Shown here: positions 21,358-22,910 of the stretch, piece after piece
How the letters are laid out: each line of letters opens with the position of its first letter
Position numbering within the stretch: the first letter of the stretch is position 1
Assembly (NCBI GenBank): GCA_964574865.1
Contig: CAZNOT010000005.1
Location: 1 to 22,910 of the forward strand
DNA length: 22,910 nucleotides
Direction: 5' to 3'
From: DATDYW01 sp964574865
GTDB taxonomy: Bacteria; Patescibacteriota; Minisyncoccia; Phycocordibacterales; JAACPR01
Notes under the pieces: model-generated
Databases searched by the model: none
What the model saw: the letters and a program-made list of their open reading frames with translations, nothing else
Told to the model about the DNA's origin: nothing
Program-made: the position numbers and the translations under genes

Positions 21358-22131
21358 ATGTCCACCCGCCTCATTTCTTGGAACGTTAACGGCATTAGGG
21401 CCTGGCACCGAAAGGGCGGGCTGTCCTGGCTCCTCAAAGAGAAACCCGATTTCTTTTGCGTCCAGGAAACAAAGGCTCACCCAGATCAGCTGCCAGAGGA
21501 GCTCCTCTCCCCTGACGGCTACCACGCCTACTTCGATCACGCGCGTACCCGAAAGGGCTACAGCGGCGTCGCCGTGTACGCTAGAGAAGAGCCGGAAGAG
21601 GTTCGGGACGCGCTGGGCGTGCCGGAGCTAGACCAGGAGGGGAGGTTTTTGGCGCTCCTCTACCCCGGCTTCGCTCTCCTGAATTGCTACTTCCCCAACG
21701 GCGGCGGCGAGCCGCACCGCTTCGAGTATAAGCTCAAGTACTACGAGGCGTTCCTCGAATACGCCAAAAAGCTTGAGAAAGAGGGGTACGCGGTCGTCTT
21801 CTGCGGCGACATCAACGCGGCGCACCGGCCCATCGATCTCAAGCGAGCCAAAGAGAACGACGGAGAGATCGGCTTTCACCCCCTCGAGCGGGCTTGGATT
21901 GATAAGGTGATTGCCTCCGGCTTCGTAGACACGTTCCGAGCGCTCCACCCAAACAAAGAAGAGGCTTATTCCTGGTGGGACATGAAGACCGCGGCGCGCG
22001 AGCGAAACGTCGGCTGGCGTATCGATTACTTCTTCGTGAGCGGTGATTTGAAGGATCGAATCGTTAAGGCTGAAATCATGGCCGACGTTGAAGGTTCGGA
22101 CCACTGCCCCGTGTCGCTGACGCTCCGGTAA
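21358..22131 (+). CDS. xth: Exodeoxyribonuclease III
   Basis: A 257-residue AP endonuclease/3'-exonuclease of base excision repair, of normal length for the family. Motifs are in order: ISWNVNGIRA (6-15), the metal-binding Glu37 in CVQETKA, NCYFPNG (109-115), GDINAAH (150-156; Asp151 and Asn153), RIDYFFVS near the C-terminus and the catalytic GSDHCPV (Asp248-His249). All key residues are present, so it should be active. The ATG has TACTAT exactly six bases upstream and no Shine-Dalgarno. A perfect DnaA-box-like sequence lies four bases after the TAA stop, at the start of the structured non-coding region. Confidence 0.96.
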   Translation: MSTRLISWNVNGIRAWHRKGGLSWLLKEKPDFFCVQETKAHPDQLPEELLSPDGYHAYFDHARTRKGYSGVAVYAREEPEEVRDALGVPELDQEGRFLALLYPGFALLNCYFPNGGGEPHRFEYKLKYYEAFLEYAKKLEKEGYAVVFCGDINAAHRPIDLKRAKENDGEIGFHPLERAWIDKVIASGFVDTFRALHPNKEEAYSWWDMKTAARERNVGWRIDYFFVSGDLKDRIVKAEIMADVEGSDHCPVSLTLR

Positions 22132-22134
22132 GAG

Positions 22135-22143
22135 TTATCCACA
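22135..22143 (+). promoter_or_regulatory. DnaA box-like sequence
   Basis: TTATCCACA matches the strong DnaA consensus exactly. It is single, and no cluster of boxes or dnaA gene is visible, so it is more likely a regulatory site, a titration site or chance than an origin. Confidence 0.4.
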
Positions 22144-22147
22144 GTTG

Positions 22148-22190
22148 CAATGCTATGTCCTATAGCATTGTCTTTTATATGTCCTATACT
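22148..22190 (+). promoter_or_regulatory. Promoter with dyad and repeated TATGTCCTATA
   Basis: The 11-mer TATGTCCTATA occurs at 22154-22164 and again at 22178-22188, 24 bases apart. The first lies in a dyad CAATGCTAT-gtcct-ATAGCATTG (22148-22170). The second runs into TATACT (22185-22190), a good -10 box. No start codon follows at the leaderless spacing, so the promoter probably makes a non-coding RNA. The repeats could be regulator sites. Confidence 0.5.
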
Positions 22191-22196
22191 CACACA

Positions 22197-22480
22197 CGAG
22201 ATAGATCCTTTCAGACACGGCGACACTCTTCTCCCCCCGAGAAGTCGACGCCAGAATTAGTCAAGGATTTGGACAGAAGTTCCCACCGCCGCACGTACGG
22301 GACTTTTCCCTCAACAAAGAAGCGGGACTTGGTGCCAGCTTCCTCCCAGGTTCGTTGACTGAATCAAAGCTGAGCCGCCTGGGCACTCCTCTGCGCGTAG
22401 ACAACTTCATAAATTCGAGCGCCTCACCCTCGTCCTCAACTACACGCGAACCGCCCACAAAGGCGGCTCTGTTATTTTTG
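22197..22480 (+). ncRNA. Candidate structured non-coding RNA
   Basis: This fills most of the 398-base gap between xth and cca. It starts about seven bases after the -10 TATACT and ends at two terminators. No frame has a credible start codon with a signal: one frame is open at about 22262-22495 but has no ATG, GTG or TTG near its beginning, and its third positions are poorer in G/C than those of real genes here. Local folds are visible: CTTCTC-ccccc-GAGAAG at 22228-22244, enclosed by GGCG/CGCC, and a pairing of AAGTTCCC with GGGACTT near 22275-22304. I looked for signatures of tmRNA, RNase P RNA and SRP RNA and found none. Identity unknown. Confidence 0.42.
22448..22479 (+). terminator. First terminator of the candidate RNA
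   Basis: The stem CCGCC/GGCGG (22451-22455 with 22462-22466), extended by two pairs past a mismatch, has a 6-base loop and is followed after a few bases by TTTTT (22475-22479). Confidence 0.55.
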
Positions 22481-22494
22481 CTGTTTCACGCGTA

Positions 22495-22527
22495 ACCGCC
22501 GCCCTGTTGGGCGGCGGTCTTTGTTTT
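22495..22527 (+). terminator. Strong second terminator, convergent with cca
   Basis: A perfect 10-bp stem (22495-22504 with 22509-22518) with loop TGTT is followed by CTTTGTTTT on the plus strand. It ends two bases before the cca stop codon and may act in both directions, though the T run favours the plus strand. Confidence 0.85.
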
Positions 22528-22529
22528 AC

Positions 22530-22910
22530 CTAACGGACGTCGTGTTTTTTGCGCAGTGCGGCGAGCTCCCTTCCCTCTTCTTCGTCTTTGCTCTCCCGCC
22601 CAGCCTCTCCGAGCGCAATCAGATCAGCCTCGGGAAGCTTCGAAAGCTCCAGGGCTTTCCCCGAAAGGATTTCCTTCGTATTTTGGGCCGGATCCTCCAA
22701 AACAACCTCCAAGAGCGCGTGGAGAATGTGCCCGTATTTCGGCCCGACTGGAATTCCCAGCTCCTGCAGCGTCTCCCCGTTCACGGCGAGCATTTTTACG
22801 GAAATTGGGTCGCGCAACGCCTCATCGATCATCGATTTGTACTTTCTGAGGCGGTACGGCTCCTCCATGGGGCGTCCGGTTCCGATGCGGTCGCAGATTC
22901 TCAAGCTCAC
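22530..22910 (-). CDS. cca: CCA tRNA nucleotidyltransferase, C-terminal part (start beyond window)
   Basis: Only the last 126 residues are visible, since the frame continues past the right edge. The segment DRIGTGRPMEEPYRLRKYK, then ISVKMLAVNGETLQELGIP and GPKYGHILHALLEVVLEDP with NTKEIL, matches the helical C-terminal region of bacterial CCA-adding enzymes with an HD-type middle, which recognises the tRNA elbow. The nucleotidyltransferase and HD catalytic motifs would lie outside the window, so activity cannot be judged. The protein ends in a charged tail (ESKDEEEGRELAALRKKHD). The apparent GTG at the very edge is internal. A poly(A) polymerase of the same superfamily is the main alternative. 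Confidence 0.8.
   Translation of the reverse strand: MSLRICDRIGTGRPMEEPYRLRKYKSMIDEALRDPISVKMLAVNGETLQELGIPVGPKYGHILHALLEVVLEDPAQNTKEILSGKALELSKLPEADLIALGEAGRESKDEEEGRELAALRKKHDVR

Noticed and set aside
22135..22190. Origin of replication at the DnaA-like box
   Set aside because: Only one box is visible, there is no dnaA/dnaN neighbourhood and no AT-rich unwinding region of the usual kind. A GC-skew plot of the whole genome would be needed to reconsider.
22155..22358. A 67-codon plus-strand frame starting in the promoter repeat
   Set aside because: Its ATG lies in the repeat-operator upstream of the likely transcription start, and the translation shows no recognisable domain; the DNA fits a non-coding RNA better.
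22262..22495. Open frame reading QGFGQKFPPPHVRD through the non-coding gap
   Set aside because: It has no ATG, GTG or TTG start with a signal, its third positions are not GC-rich, and it runs through the first terminator hairpin.
1..22910. tRNA, rRNA, tmRNA, RNase P RNA, CRISPR or insertion sequences
   Set aside because: I looked for T-loop motifs, core RNA signatures, regularly spaced repeats and transposase motifs and saw none. A tRNAscan/Infernal run would be the definitive check.

Overview
The window is GC-rich and tightly packed, and its gene content points to Patescibacteria (Candidate Phyla Radiation), most likely a GC-rich Parcubacteria/Paceibacteria lineage. This rests on recognising families, not on a database search. 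Typical of that group are the PrgI / TraC-like / VirB4 / VirB6-like secretion locus, a double-LysM M23 peptidase with an AGFFS-type mature N-terminus, a small Cys-rich 'AWEDDW' protein, a DksA/TraR-like zinc protein, a stand-alone NYN nuclease and the C-terminus of a CCA-adding enzyme.

Layout. Positions 1-7906 (minus strand) hold a type IV secretion-like block, read from right to left: a large secreted Cys-containing protein with PKD-like domains (6161-7906), a VirB6/TrbL-like polytopic protein (3502-6090), a conserved hypothetical (2842-3465), PrgI (2285-2764), a TraC-like protein (1597-2214) and VirB4 ATPase (1594 to the left edge, cut off). A membrane-anchored protein with Ca-binding-type repeats (7903-8880) overlaps the secreted protein by ATGA. 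A divergent pair on the plus strand (8906-9928, 9915-10841) encodes a peptidoglycan-binding/TIG protein and an Ig-like surface protein. Together these look like a cell-envelope-spanning DNA or protein transfer machine with its surface parts. Positions 10899-13713 carry rsmA and a UvrD/PcrA helicase. Positions 13890-15396 carry the M23 peptidase and the small Cys-rich protein. Positions 15411-19801 (minus) carry yifB/comM, a DksA-like gene, a single-TM protein, a NYN nuclease and rpsO. Positions 19884-22131 carry xerC/D, a 65-residue protein and xth. Positions 22132-22529 look non-coding but structured and transcribed, and the right edge holds a truncated cca gene.

Two signals run across the genes. 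First, many genes have a TANNNT -10 box exactly 6 or 7 nt before the start codon and no Shine-Dalgarno, which puts the transcription start on the start codon, so leaderless mRNA seems to be the default. Several of these promoters sit directly against a terminator hairpin. Second, two copies of a 72-bp repeat (70/72 identical), each enclosed by its own self-complementary arms, begin exactly at the stop codons of two neighbouring minus-strand genes. I saw no tRNA, rRNA, CRISPR array or insertion sequence.
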